From positions 1 through 64,000 of the forward strand of contig JABHSQ010000025.1 of assembly GCA_018669795.1 (NCBI GenBank): DNA of 64,000 nucleotides, written 5' to 3'. Every line of letters begins with the position of its first letter. The stretch's first letter is position 1. The stretch is from Flavobacteriaceae bacterium (GTDB lineage: Bacteria; Bacteroidota; Bacteroidia; Flavobacteriales; Flavobacteriaceae). The translations under genes and the position numbers were made by a program. Of this stretch, positions 1-9,050 are shown piece by piece. Under the pieces are notes generated by a model. It saw nothing but the letters and a program-made list of their open reading frames with translations, was not told the origin of the DNA and did no database searches.

Positions 1-1838
1 GTAACGGCTTTTGCTAAATTACGAGGCTGATCCACATTTCTGCCCAACATTAAAGCAATGTGGTAGGAAAGTAATTGTAATGGTATTGTTGTTACCAATG
101 GTGAAAGGGCTTCTGGAGTATTTGGAACCTCCATAACATAATCTGCTATTTCCCTAACAATAGTATCTCCTTCGGTAACGACAGCAATAATTTTCCCTTT
201 TCTGGCCTTTATTTCTTGAATATTACTCACTACTTTTTCGTAATGATTGCTGTTTATTGCAATTACTACAATTGGCATTTGCTCATCGATGAGCGCAATA
301 GGTCCATGTTTCATTTCAGCAGCGGGATAGCCTTCTGCATGAATATAAGATATTTCTTTTAACTTAAGAGCACCTTCTAAAGCAACTGGAAAATTATACC
401 CTCTTCCTAAATATAGAAAATTTGTAGCGTGTTTAAAAACTTTAGCAATTTCTTCTATATCTTTATTTTTCTTCAATGCAAGACCTACTTTACTTGGTAT
501 TAAATCTAATTCTCTTAAATGTAAAATATAGTCACTTTGAGATATGGTCCCTTTTATTTTTGCAAGTTTTAAAGCGATCATGGTCAATACTGTAATCTGT
601 GTCGTAAATGCTTTAGTGGAAGCAACACCAATTTCTGGACCTGCATGCGTATAAGTACCACTATGTGTTGTTCTTGATATTGTGGAGCCAACTACATTAC
701 AGATTCCATAAACAAAAGCGCCTTTTTCTTTTGCAAGTTTTATAGCAGCAAGTGTATCTGCTGTTTCGCCACTTTGTGAGATCGCAATTACTACATCTCT
801 TTCTGTAATAACTGGATTTCTATATCTAAATTCTGAAGCATATTCAACTTCAACAGATATTCTTGCTATATCTTCAAAGATATATTCTGCGACTAAACCA
901 GCATGCCAAGAGGTTCCGCAAGCTATAATTATAATTCGATCGGCATTTATAAATTTCTCAATATAATTTTCTAATCCTCCTAATTTTATAATTCCTTTAT
1001 TAGCGAGTAACCTCCCTCTAAAGGTATCTTTTATTACGGAAGGTTGTTCGTAAATTTCCTTCAACATAAAATGATCATAGCCTCCTTTTTCAATTTGTTC
1101 TAAATTTAATTTAAGTTTCTGAACATAAGGAGCTACAACAGCATCATCTTTTATTTTTCTAATTTTTATATCTTTATCTAACTTAATAATTGCCAATTCA
1201 TCATCTTCTAAATAAATAGCATTATTTGTAAATTCGATAAATGGAGAAGCATCACTAGCAATAAAAAACTCATTATCACCAATTCCAATAGCCAGCGGAC
1301 TCCCTAATTTTGCAACCACTATTTCATCGGGTTTTTTTCTATCAAAAACGGCAATAGCATAAGCTCCAACAACTTCATTTAATGCAATCTGAACGGCTTT
1401 TCCTAATTTGACATTTTCATTTTTCTTAATCTCTTCAATTAGGTTTACTAAAACTTCTGTATCGGTATCTGAAGAAAAAGTATAACCCCTGTTGATTAAC
1501 TCCTTTTTTAAAACAACATAATTTTCAATAATCCCATTATGTATGAGTACTAAATCTCCACTATTTGAATAATGTGGATGAGAATTAACATCATTTGGCT
1601 CTCCATGTGTCGCCCAACGGGTATGACCAATTCCTAAATTCCCTATTGTTGCCATTTCTTTAGATACCTTAAGCTCTAAATCTGCAACTTTCCCTTTCGT
1701 TTTACAAAGTTTAATTTTCTCACCATCATACAAGGCAATTCCTGCACTATCATAACCCCTATATTCTAAACGTTTTAATCCATTTAGTACAATAGGGTAT
1801 GCCTCTCTATGCCCTATATATCCAACAATTCCACACAT
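1..1838 (-). CDS. glmS: glutamine--fructose-6-phosphate aminotransferase (isomerizing), 3' end cut by window
   Basis: Makes glucosamine-6-phosphate from fructose-6-phosphate and glutamine, the first step towards UDP-GlcNAc for peptidoglycan and LPS. The protein starts MCGIVGYIG, so Cys2 becomes the N-terminal nucleophile of the class II glutamine amidotransferase domain. Two SIS sugar-isomerase domains follow. The last visible residues read NVDQPRNLAKAVT, which is the usual C-terminus (family end AKSVTVE), so only about two residues and the stop lie outside the window; some 612 codons are seen. It lies 5 bases after the DUF4270 gene and is probably the last gene of a leftward operon with glgA-like and DUF4270. 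Identification is firm. Confidence 0.96.
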   Translation of the reverse strand, partial: MCGIVGYIGHREAYPIVLNGLKRLEYRGYDSAGIALYDGEKIKLCKTKGKVADLELKVSKEMATIGNLGIGHTRWATHGEPNDVNSHPHYSNSGDLVLIHNGIIENYVVLKKELINRGYTFSSDTDTEVLVNLIEEIKKNENVKLGKAVQIALNEVVGAYAIAVFDRKKPDEIVVAKLGSPLAIGIGDNEFFIASDASPFIEFTNNAIYLEDDELAIIKLDKDIKIRKIKDDAVVAPYVQKLKLNLEQIEKGGYDHFMLKEIYEQPSVIKDTFRGRLLANKGIIKLGGLENYIEKFINADRIIIIACGTSWHAGLVAEYIFEDIARISVEVEYASEFRYRNPVITERDVVIAISQSGETADTLAAIKLAKEKGAFVYGICNVVGSTISRTTHSGTYTHAGPEIGVASTKAFTTQITVLTMIALKLAKIKGTISQSDYILHLRELDLIPSKVGLALKKNKDIEEIAKVFKHATNFLYLGRGYNFPVALEGALKLKEISYIHAEGYPAAEMKHGPIALIDEQMPIVVIAINSNHYEKVVSNIQEIKARKGKIIAVVTEGDTIVREIADYVMEVPNTPEALSPLVTTIPLQLLSYHIALMLGRNVDQPRNLAKAV

Positions 1839-1843
1839 AATTT

Positions 1844-3484
1844 TTAATTTGGTTCTGTGTAATAAATTTCTAAAATTAATTTTTTATCCTCATCAAGCGT
1901 ATTATTTCCAAAAAGAACCGTGCCCTCATGAGAAATCACACTGCTCCTTTGCACCGTTTTAATAGTTTGTAAATTTTGATTTGGGTCTAGTAGAGTGTCT
2001 AGTTTTTGAAAACCGTTTAACAATACATTTTGTGTAGTAATTAAACCTATGGAAACATTTGTTGAATCTTTATTAATTAAATTACTGATATGATGTGTTA
2101 AATTAATTTCATAAGAAACCCCTAAACCATCGCTGTTTCTTTCAATTCTTCCCATATGATTTGATATTGCAATATTTGGTTCTTCTCCAGATGTAGGGTC
2201 TAAAAAATAATCAGCCAATACGGTATTATTGTTAATATTATAAACGGTAAGTCTTTCTGGCTCCGTTGCTCCACCAACAATTTTACTTTGGTCTATGTAA
2301 AATTTTAAATTTGCATCATTAATTAACCAATTTTTATCTCGAAGTACTTCTAATTCGTCAGAAACTCCATTTTGATCAACATCATCTCCAAATAGATTAA
2401 TAACAGTTATAATTCCATCACCTCCTCTTACATAAAGGCTTTCTTCCCCTTCATTTACGTTTGGAGATGCAATGGCTGAAGCAACTTCTGGAGACAGTTC
2501 GTTATCAAAAACATTTAAATTTACTCCAGCAAAACTTATTACAAATTCTTCAAAAATAGTGTCGATGATAGCTACTCCATCATCATCTAATACAGGATTA
2601 CCCAAACTATCTTCTCGGGGTCTAAAAAATTTGTAATAAAGTGTAATATTAGCAAGTTGGGGATTGAAAATAAATAAATTTCCATTGTCAGTATTTGAGG
2701 TAACTTTAAAATAGATACCTCTAAAGTAATCCTTAAAATTATTATTATTACTTAAAAATGGATTTCCTTCTTTGTCTACTATTTTTTCTTGAAAATAATC
2801 ATTTGATAATGAAACCCTGATACCTGGTGCAATAGTAGTAGTATCAACCGTTACTATACCATCTTCTGCAGTTTCATTAGTAATTATCACATGACCTTCA
2901 TTACTTGGCACAAAATCTTCTATTTCTAGAAATAAATCGTTTTGTAATAAATTATCTTCAAAAATAGGTCCTTGATTAGAATAATAATATTGAGGATCTT
3001 GAAAGTTGGAGTTTGGATCTAAATCTCTTAAAAAATAATTAGATTCGTAGATCGAAATGTTTATAGGTTCACTTCCAAAAACCGAATCTAATGTATAGGT
3101 TGTAATATCTTCCTCTGTAATTACATCGTTAAAATAAGGAATGTATAACATCACACTATCTAAAAAAATTTCTTGCCCTAGAGAATCTCCAAAAACAGGG
3201 TTTGGAGTATTCATCAGTAATTGAGTCATATAATTTATAGTTGATTTCCCAAAGGTTCCATCATTATAAATACCTAATTGACTAACTGGTATTATATTAG
3301 TTTGCACTGGAGCTAATTTCCTACTATAAGCAACTACAGTTTTAGATTTGTCTACTTGAGAAAAAAGACTGTCGTCATCAACAATATCTCCACCTATTGT
3401 ATTAAAATCTTCCTGACAGGAAACAATAGAAATAATAAAAAATAATATTGCCACTATTTTAGGCAAAGTATTTTGTGTTTTCAT
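1844..3484 (-). CDS. DUF4270 family lipoprotein
   Basis: A 546-residue exported protein of unknown function. The N-terminus is a lipoprotein signal ending IVSC, with the lipidated Cys at about residue 23, followed by QEDFNTIGGDIV, typical of the DUF4270 family of Bacteroidota. The rest is beta-rich with repeated blocks about bonds, displacement and strand-like segments. One segment, GDDVDQNGVSDELE, looks like an EF-hand/thrombospondin-3-type calcium loop. It sits between glmS and the glycogen-synthase-like gene, an order common in Flavobacteriaceae. Family assignment is from recall of the family's N-terminus and genomic position; function is not known. Confidence 0.82.
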   Translation of the reverse strand: MKTQNTLPKIVAILFFIISIVSCQEDFNTIGGDIVDDDSLFSQVDKSKTVVAYSRKLAPVQTNIIPVSQLGIYNDGTFGKSTINYMTQLLMNTPNPVFGDSLGQEIFLDSVMLYIPYFNDVITEEDITTYTLDSVFGSEPINISIYESNYFLRDLDPNSNFQDPQYYYSNQGPIFEDNLLQNDLFLEIEDFVPSNEGHVIITNETAEDGIVTVDTTTIAPGIRVSLSNDYFQEKIVDKEGNPFLSNNNNFKDYFRGIYFKVTSNTDNGNLFIFNPQLANITLYYKFFRPREDSLGNPVLDDDGVAIIDTIFEEFVISFAGVNLNVFDNELSPEVASAIASPNVNEGEESLYVRGGDGIITVINLFGDDVDQNGVSDELEVLRDKNWLINDANLKFYIDQSKIVGGATEPERLTVYNINNNTVLADYFLDPTSGEEPNIAISNHMGRIERNSDGLGVSYEINLTHHISNLINKDSTNVSIGLITTQNVLLNGFQKLDTLLDPNQNLQTIKTVQRSSVISHEGTVLFGNNTLDEDKKLILEIYYTEPN

Positions 3485-3504
3485 AGTAAAATAAAATGAT
3501 GTAT

Positions 3505-4314
3505 TTATGACAATACTTTTGAAAGGTAAAAATCTAAATAAGCTGGGGATATATCTTCTTTTTTATGATACTTTAACATTGGCATGTCATGTCCTTTAAG
3601 ATATTCCTCTAATTCTTCTGGAAGTTCTTCTGATCCAAATATAATAGCATCTGAATTTTTTATAGCAACCTTCATCAAATTGATGTAATTAGGTTCTTTT
3701 AATTCTTCTATATGTTTTTCGTCAATATCATCAAACATAATTTTTTCAGTAACCTTAGCGCTTAACTTCCCATTATACCCTTGATTATATATTGATGTAA
3801 CTATTTTGCTATTTTCAAATAAAGGCTCTTTATCGTAATACTTTTTTAAATATAAAGGCAAAAATGAAGCCAACCACCCATGTACATGAATAATATCTGG
3901 TGACCAATTTAATTTCTTAACAGTTTCAACAACTCCTTTTGCAAAGAAAATAGCTCTTTCGTCATTGTCATCAAAAAGCTTTCCAGCTTCATCTTCAAAA
4001 GTTGCTTTTCTCTTAAAGTAATCTTCATTATCAATAAAATAGACTTGCATGCGCTCTTTTGGAATTGACGCTACTTTTATAATAAGTGGAACATCCATGT
4101 CATTAATTACCAAATTCATACCGGACAACCTAATAACCTCATGAAGTTGATGTCTGCGTTCGTTAATAATACCGTAACGGGGCATAAATATTCTAATTTG
4201 CCCTTTATTACTGTTTACCATTCGAGATGCTTCAAACGACATTGAAGAAATCTCGGTCTCAGGTAAATAAGGTATTACTTCTGAAGACACATATAAGATC
4301 CTTTTATCTTTCAT
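3505..4314 (-). CDS. glycogen/starch synthase catalytic-domain-like protein (GT5 N-terminal half only)
   Basis: 269 residues from the ATG at 4314 (MKDKRILYVSSEV). An in-frame ATG at 4347 would add 11 residues that do not look like the family, so I prefer the inner start. The sequence matches the N-terminal Rossmann half of GlgA-type GT5 glycosyltransferases, with the SSEV opening, PRYG and the HVHGW motif. Two things differ from a working glycogen synthase. The length is only a little over half of the usual ~475 residues, and the K-x-G-G-L ADP-glucose loop expected after SSEV is replaced by PETEISSMS. It is probably annotated as glycogen synthase by similarity, but catalysis is doubtful. It is divergent from panC and upstream of DUF4270 and glmS. 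Confidence 0.75.
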   Translation of the reverse strand: MKDKRILYVSSEVIPYLPETEISSMSFEASRMVNSNKGQIRIFMPRYGIINERRHQLHEVIRLSGMNLVINDMDVPLIIKVASIPKERMQVYFIDNEDYFKRKATFEDEAGKLFDDNDERAIFFAKGVVETVKKLNWSPDIIHVHGWLASFLPLYLKKYYDKEPLFENSKIVTSIYNQGYNGKLSAKVTEKIMFDDIDEKHIEELKEPNYINLMKVAIKNSDAIIFGSEELPEELEEYLKGHDMPMLKYHKKEDISPAYLDFYLSKVLS

Positions 4315-4344
4315 ATATAATTTTTGATGGTGTGTAAAACGATG

Positions 4345-4352
4345 CAAAATTA
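4345..4352 (-). promoter_or_regulatory. possible -7 promoter element for the glgA-like/DUF4270/glmS operon
   Basis: On the minus strand this reads TAATTTTG, an exact match to the Bacteroidota -7 consensus TAnnTTTG, about 30 bases before the preferred ATG at 4314. I see no clear -33 TTG at the expected distance. Its position also favours the inner start over the ATG at 4347. Confidence 0.4.
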
Positions 4353-4413
4353 CGAAAATTTATGCAGACTGACTTTAATATATTATTTTTACTATCTTAA
4401 ATTTTATTTTTAA

Positions 4414-5262
4414 ATGAAAATACATAACTCCAACTCCTCATTAAAAGAAGCTCTTTTACCCTTTATAAAAAACCGAAAAAGCATTGGGTTTGTCCCGACC
4501 ATGGGAGCTTTACATATAGGACACATTTCCTTAGTTGAACAGGCCAGTATTGAAAATGATTGTGTTGTAGTGAGTATTTTTGTAAATCCAACACAGTTTG
4601 ACAATCCAAATGACTTACAAAAATACCCAAGAGCTATAGAAAATGACATCGCTCTTTTAAAGCGGTTTTCAAAAAATATTTTTATTTTCTCACCAAATGC
4701 CTTAGATTTATATAATCAAAATATAAATTCGAAAAGTTATCATTTTTCAGGAATTGAAAACGAAATGGAAGGAAAACATCGCATCGGCCATTTTGATGGA
4801 GTTGGAACTGTTTTAAATCTTTTTTTTAGAATAGTAAAACCTAATAAAGCTTATCTTGGAGAAAAGGATTTTCAGCAATTACAAATAGTAAAAAAATTAG
4901 TTGAGATTGAAAACCTTCCTGTAAAAATTATTGGCTGTCCAATCATTAGAGAAAGTAGCGGCCTAGCAATGAGTTCTAGAAATAAACGCCTTAATACTGA
5001 TCAATTAAACGAAGCAATTTTAATTTACAAAACACTTTTAAAAGTAAAAGAAAACTTTAAATTATTAAGCATTTTAAAATTAAATCAATTGGCTGAAAAG
5101 GAATTTAAAAACCACCCTTGTTTAACGCTAGAATATTTTGAAATAGCCGATACTGAAACACTGAAAACGGCTATTTATAAAAGTAAGAAAAAAAAATATC
5201 GAGCTTTTATAGCTAGTTTTATTGACGATGTAAGACTAATAGATAATATAGCATTAAATTAA
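4414..5262 (+). CDS. panC: pantothenate synthetase (pantoate--beta-alanine ligase)
   Basis: Joins pantoate and beta-alanine with ATP to make pantothenate, the precursor of coenzyme A; cytoplasmic. At 282 residues it is full length for the family. The class I nucleotidyl-transferase signature is clear: PTMGALHIGH at about residues 28-37 with the HIGH motif, QFDNPNDLQKYPR for substrate binding, LGEKDFQQ, and SSRNKRL as the KMSKS-like loop. Normally panD, which supplies beta-alanine, follows it directly. Here only a broken remnant follows (5275-5378), so beta-alanine must come from elsewhere. The gene itself looks intact. Confidence 0.96.
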   Translation: MKIHNSNSSLKEALLPFIKNRKSIGFVPTMGALHIGHISLVEQASIENDCVVVSIFVNPTQFDNPNDLQKYPRAIENDIALLKRFSKNIFIFSPNALDLYNQNINSKSYHFSGIENEMEGKHRIGHFDGVGTVLNLFFRIVKPNKAYLGEKDFQQLQIVKKLVEIENLPVKIIGCPIIRESSGLAMSSRNKRLNTDQLNEAILIYKTLLKVKENFKLLSILKLNQLAEKEFKNHPCLTLEYFEIADTETLKTAIYKSKKKKYRAFIASFIDDVRLIDNIALN

Positions 5263-5270
5263 TACCTTTG
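5263..5270 (+). promoter_or_regulatory. possible -7 element after panC
   Basis: TACCTTTG matches TAnnTTTG exactly. It directly follows the panC stop and lies 4 bases before the ATG of the panD remnant. It may be the old panD promoter and could now serve the membrane protein gene at 5396. No good -33 TTG is visible at the right spacing. Confidence 0.35.
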
Positions 5271-5274
5271 GCCG

Positions 5275-5378
5275 ATGCAAATACACGGGAGATGTTTTTA
5301 ATGCTAATTAGCTATGCAATTAAAACTATTATAGACGCTAAAAACTTCAAACCTTCTTTCGTATTTCCAAACGAATAA
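5275..5378 (+). pseudogene. panD: aspartate 1-decarboxylase remnant (internal deletion plus frameshift)
   Basis: Between panC and the next gene lie only the two ends of a panD gene. The ATG at 5275 gives MQIH, as in flavobacterial PanD (MQIQ...). In the frame ending at the TAA at 5376-5378, the codons from 5304 give LISYAIKTIIDAKNFKPS and then FVFPNE, matching the conserved PanD C-terminus (GD-ILISYA...DAKTFKP..VFPNE). Just before it, GGA GAT GTT (GDV) lies in another frame; removing one T from the run at 5295-5299 restores GDVLMLISYA. About 225 bases of the usual ~350 are missing, including the Gly-Ser self-cleavage site that forms the pyruvoyl cofactor. The product cannot be a working decarboxylase. 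Confidence 0.85.
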
Positions 5379-5395
5379 AACAACTTAAAAAATAA

Positions 5396-6358
5396 ATGAA
5401 TAAGTCACTTATTACATTTTTGAAAATTGCTATTCCTTTAGGCCTTGGTATGTTTTTAATTTATTATTCTTATTCAAAGTTTACTCCTCAACAATTAGAA
5501 GAGATTTCGGCCTACTTCAAAAAAACAGATTACACGTTTGTAATTCTTTCTGTTGTTTTTAATTTATTAAGCCATATTTCTAGAGCTTACCGGTGGAATT
5601 TTTTATTAGAGCCTTTAGGCTATAAGCCTAGGCTCTTAAATAATTTTATGGCTGTTTCTGTAGCGTATATTATGAATATATTTATTCCTAAAAGCGGAGA
5701 AGTATCAAGAGCCCTTATCATTAATAAATATGAAGATGTTCCGTTTGACAAAGCTTTTGGAACCATCATATCTGAAAGAGTTGTAGATCTTATCTTTTTA
5801 TTTGGCTTTACAACTATAGCCTTATTGCTGCAGTTTGATAAGCTATCTGAGTTTTTATTAAACGTGTTGCCTAATCATATTATCTACAATTTAATAGCTA
5901 TTTTTTCAGTGTTTTTAGTATTGTTTTTATTGGCCTTAAAGTTTTCTAAATCGTCCATCATAAAAAAAATAATTCGATTTTTTTCAGGTTTAAAGGATGG
6001 AATTTTAAGCATCTTAAAAATGAAGAAAAATGGTTCTTTTATAGTTCATTCATTTTTAATTTGGGGCTTGTATCTATTGTCTTTTTACACTGCTACTTTT
6101 GCATTAAACGAAACCTCTAATATTGCTTTTTCAACGCTAATTATCACTTTTGTGGTAGGTAGCTTTTCCTTTGCTTTTACCAATAGTGGTTTTGGGTCTT
6201 ATCCCTTTTTTGTTGCGGGAATTTTAGTAATTTTCAGCATACCTGAAACTGTTGGAACGGCATTTGGATGGATAGTATGGGCCTCAAGCATAGCCTCTAT
6301 TGTGTTTTTTGGAGGCTTATCATTAATAATTCTTCCATTTTACAATAAAGAAAAATAA
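5396..6358 (+). CDS. lysylphosphatidylglycerol synthase TM-domain (UPF0104/flippase-like) membrane protein
   Basis: A 320-residue integral membrane protein with about eight hydrophobic segments and no soluble domain. It has the LPG_synthase_TM hallmarks: SRAYRWNFLLEPLG near residue 60, NIFIPKSGEVSRA near 95-107 and ISERVVDL near 125. In MprF this module flips lysyl-phosphatidylglycerol; stand-alone bacterial members are mostly uncharacterised and may move a lipid or polyisoprenoid. It follows the panD remnant by 17 bases, a neighbourhood normal for Flavobacteriaceae. The family is clear but the substrate is not known. Confidence 0.85.
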   Translation: MNKSLITFLKIAIPLGLGMFLIYYSYSKFTPQQLEEISAYFKKTDYTFVILSVVFNLLSHISRAYRWNFLLEPLGYKPRLLNNFMAVSVAYIMNIFIPKSGEVSRALIINKYEDVPFDKAFGTIISERVVDLIFLFGFTTIALLLQFDKLSEFLLNVLPNHIIYNLIAIFSVFLVLFLLALKFSKSSIIKKIIRFFSGLKDGILSILKMKKNGSFIVHSFLIWGLYLLSFYTATFALNETSNIAFSTLIITFVVGSFSFAFTNSGFGSYPFFVAGILVIFSIPETVGTAFGWIVWASSIASIVFFGGLSLIILPFYNKEK

Positions 6359-6429
6359 TCATTATTATTTAATTCTGAAAAATATATGATTTTTAAAATC
6401 GTTATCTTTCAGCATTAAAATTTGCTCTA

Positions 6430-7584
6430 ATGAAGAAAATATTTTTAGTGATCATAGTTTTGTTTTTTGGATTTAACTCCTTTTCACAATCTAAAATTAT
6501 TTATGAAGAATTTCAATCTGTTAAACTTGATGAAACAAGAAAATTAAAAATTCAACTTCCAAGAAATTATGAAGAAAATACAGAGAAAAAATATCCAATC
6601 GTCGTTGTTCTGGATGCTAATTATTTATTCGAACCTGTCGCAGGAAATGTAGACTATTTTAGTTATTGGGAGGATATGCCAGAATCTATTGTAGTTGGAA
6701 TCATGCAAGGCGACAGTCGTTATGATGATTGCTACTATGATAGCACCGAATTTATGCCAGAGGGTACAGGAGCAGCTTTTTTTGAGTTTATTGGACTTGA
6801 ACTAATTCCTTATATAGATAATAATTATCGCACGGCAAAATTTACAATTGCAATTGGTCATGATTTTACAGCAAACTTTATCAACTATTTTCTTTTTAAA
6901 GACCCTCCATTATTTAATGGATACATTTGTTTAAGTCCAGATTTAGCACCATTGTTAGATGAACGGCTTCCCGCGAGGATTCCTCAAATTCAGACTAAAA
7001 CATTTTATTATCTCGCTACTGGATCTGATGACATTAAAGATTTAAGAGAAATCACCGAAATGTTAGACGCTTCTTTGAAAGGATTGAAAAGCGATAATTT
7101 TGATTATAATTTTGATAATTTCAAAGGAGCAACACACTATTCATTGGTTGCCAGAGCGATTCCTTCAGCTTTAGAAAAAATGTTTTCATTATATCGTCCA
7201 ATAAGTAACGAAGAATACACCGATGTTATTTTAAAATTAAAGACCCCTATTCACCTTTATTTAACTGAAAAATATGCTACTATAAAAGATTTATTTGGAC
7301 TTAATAACCCCATAAGATTAAACGACTTTATAGCAACCTGTAAAGCTTCTGAAAAAAAGAAACAATGGGAATCACTTCGTGAAATCGCAACGATGGCAAA
7401 AAAACAATATCCTAACAAAGTTTTAGGTGCTTATTATTTAGCTCGTTATTACGAAGAAATCGGGGAAACTAAAAAAGCAATGAGAATTTACCAAGGTGCT
7501 TATGATAAAGAAGAAGTAGATTTTATAACCATTGATATGATGCTTGACAAAGCAGATAAAATTAAAGAAGATTTCGGATATTAA
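6430..7584 (+). CDS. exported alpha/beta-hydrolase-fold (esterase D/Fes-like) protein lacking the catalytic serine
   Basis: 384 residues beginning with a Sec signal peptide (cut near FNSFSQ, residue 20). Residues about 30-260 resemble the putative esterase (Esterase D/Fes) family: QLPRNYEENTEKKYPIVVVLD, then a nucleophile elbow. The elbow reads G143-H-D-F-T147 instead of G-H-S-x-G, so the nucleophile Ser is an Asp (GAT at 6862). A His in GATHYSLV remains. The C-terminal ~70 residues look like TPR helices. It may be a non-enzymatic binding protein rather than an esterase. It lies between the UPF0104 gene and radA. Confidence 0.78.
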   Translation: MKKIFLVIIVLFFGFNSFSQSKIIYEEFQSVKLDETRKLKIQLPRNYEENTEKKYPIVVVLDANYLFEPVAGNVDYFSYWEDMPESIVVGIMQGDSRYDDCYYDSTEFMPEGTGAAFFEFIGLELIPYIDNNYRTAKFTIAIGHDFTANFINYFLFKDPPLFNGYICLSPDLAPLLDERLPARIPQIQTKTFYYLATGSDDIKDLREITEMLDASLKGLKSDNFDYNFDNFKGATHYSLVARAIPSALEKMFSLYRPISNEEYTDVILKLKTPIHLYLTEKYATIKDLFGLNNPIRLNDFIATCKASEKKKQWESLREIATMAKKQYPNKVLGAYYLARYYEEIGETKKAMRIYQGAYDKEEVDFITIDMMLDKADKIKEDFGY

Positions 7585-7684
7585 AAAAATAGAATTTATC
7601 TTTAAAAAACAAATCCTCTTTCACTAAAGCTCAATAAATTTATGCTGTTTTGGTAATTTGGATATTTAATTTCATAGAAAGTAT

Positions 7685-9046
7685 ATGGCAAAAGTAAAAA
7701 CCTCTTTTTTCTGTCAGAATTGTGGCAGCTCTTTTTCTAAATGGCAAGGACAATGTTCTGCTTGTAAGGAGTGGAATACCATTGCTGAAGAAGTAATCCA
7801 AAAAGCAGAAAAAGTAAGTTGGAAGGTTTCTGAATCTTCTTCCAAGAGAGTTTCTAAATCGCTTAAAATAAATGAAATTTCCACTGCATCGGAAGCAAGA
7901 TTAAATACAAAAAATAATGAGCTCAACAGGGTTTTAGGAGGCGGATTAGTCCCAGGATCTTTAACGCTTTTAGGCGGTGAACCTGGCATCGGAAAAAGCA
8001 CCTTAATGCTTCAAATTGCATTACAATTACCCTATAAAACACTGTATGTTTCTGGAGAAGAAAGTGCTCAGCAGATAAAAATGAGAGCGGAGAGAATTTA
8101 TCCAAATTCAGAAAATTGTTACATTCTAACAGAAACTAAAACTCAAAATATCTTCACCCAAATTGCAGAATTAAGTCCAGATATTGTAGTGATCGATTCC
8201 ATACAAACACTACATACGGATTATATAGAAAGTAGCCCTGGAAGCATTTCACAAATTAGAGAAACAACTACGGAGCTTATTAAATTTGCAAAAGAAACCA
8301 ATACTCCAGTTATTTTAATTGGCCATATTACCAAAGACGGAAACATTGCTGGACCAAAAATATTGGAACATATGGTGGATACCGTTTTACAGTTTGAAGG
8401 AGATAGAAATCACGTTTATAGAATCTTACGTTCACAAAAAAATAGGTTTGGCTCCACTAATGAATTAGGTATTTACGAAATGCAAGGGAATGGTTTGCGA
8501 GAAGTAAGCAATCCATCCGAAATACTAATTTCAAAAAATGATGAAGATCTTAGCGGAACAGCAATTTCTGCTACATTAGAAGGGATGCGCCCTTTAATGA
8601 TCGAAATTCAAGCCCTTGTAAGCACTGCTGTTTATGGTACACCTCAACGAAGTGCAACTGGATATAACGCTAAACGGTTGAATATGATATTAGCAGTCCT
8701 TGAAAAACGTGCTGGATTTAAATTGGGAGCAAAAGATGTGTTTTTAAATATAACTGGAGGAATTAATGTTGACGATCCTGCAATAGATTTAGCAGTTGTG
8801 GCTGCTGTATTATCTTCAAATATTGATATCTCCATAGACAAATCCATGTGTTTCGCAGCTGAAATTGGATTGGCTGGAGAAGTTAGGCCTGTAACTAGAG
8901 TGGATCAACGAATTTCAGAAGCTGAGAAATTAGGTTTTAAATCTATTGTAATTTCTAAATATTGCAAAATTCCAAAGAACAATTATACCATCAATATTAT
9001 AAAATTTGCTAAAGTTCATGATGTTGTAAAACATCTTTTTAGCTAA
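7685..9046 (+). CDS. radA: DNA repair protein RadA
   Basis: A RecA-like ATPase that drives branch migration during recombination repair. All landmarks are present in 453 residues: the C4 zinc finger (Cys10, 13, 24, 27), Walker A GEPGIGKST at residues 98-106, Walker B IVVIDSIQT near 168, the RadA-specific KNRFG at 252-256, and the C-terminal Lon-protease-like domain (GGINVDDPAIDLAV). Length matches the family. It is monocistronic by spacing and ends 4 bases before the convergent aldo/keto reductase stop. Confidence 0.97.
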   Translation: MAKVKTSFFCQNCGSSFSKWQGQCSACKEWNTIAEEVIQKAEKVSWKVSESSSKRVSKSLKINEISTASEARLNTKNNELNRVLGGGLVPGSLTLLGGEPGIGKSTLMLQIALQLPYKTLYVSGEESAQQIKMRAERIYPNSENCYILTETKTQNIFTQIAELSPDIVVIDSIQTLHTDYIESSPGSISQIRETTTELIKFAKETNTPVILIGHITKDGNIAGPKILEHMVDTVLQFEGDRNHVYRILRSQKNRFGSTNELGIYEMQGNGLREVSNPSEILISKNDEDLSGTAISATLEGMRPLMIEIQALVSTAVYGTPQRSATGYNAKRLNMILAVLEKRAGFKLGAKDVFLNITGGINVDDPAIDLAVVAAVLSSNIDISIDKSMCFAAEIGLAGEVRPVTRVDQRISEAEKLGFKSIVISKYCKIPKNNYTINIIKFAKVHDVVKHLFS

Positions 9047-9050
9047 TTTT

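Noticed and set aside
4410-4649. Minus-strand open frame inside panC
   Set aside because: Antisense shadow of a well-supported gene; no signal or domain and no spacing consistent with a real gene.
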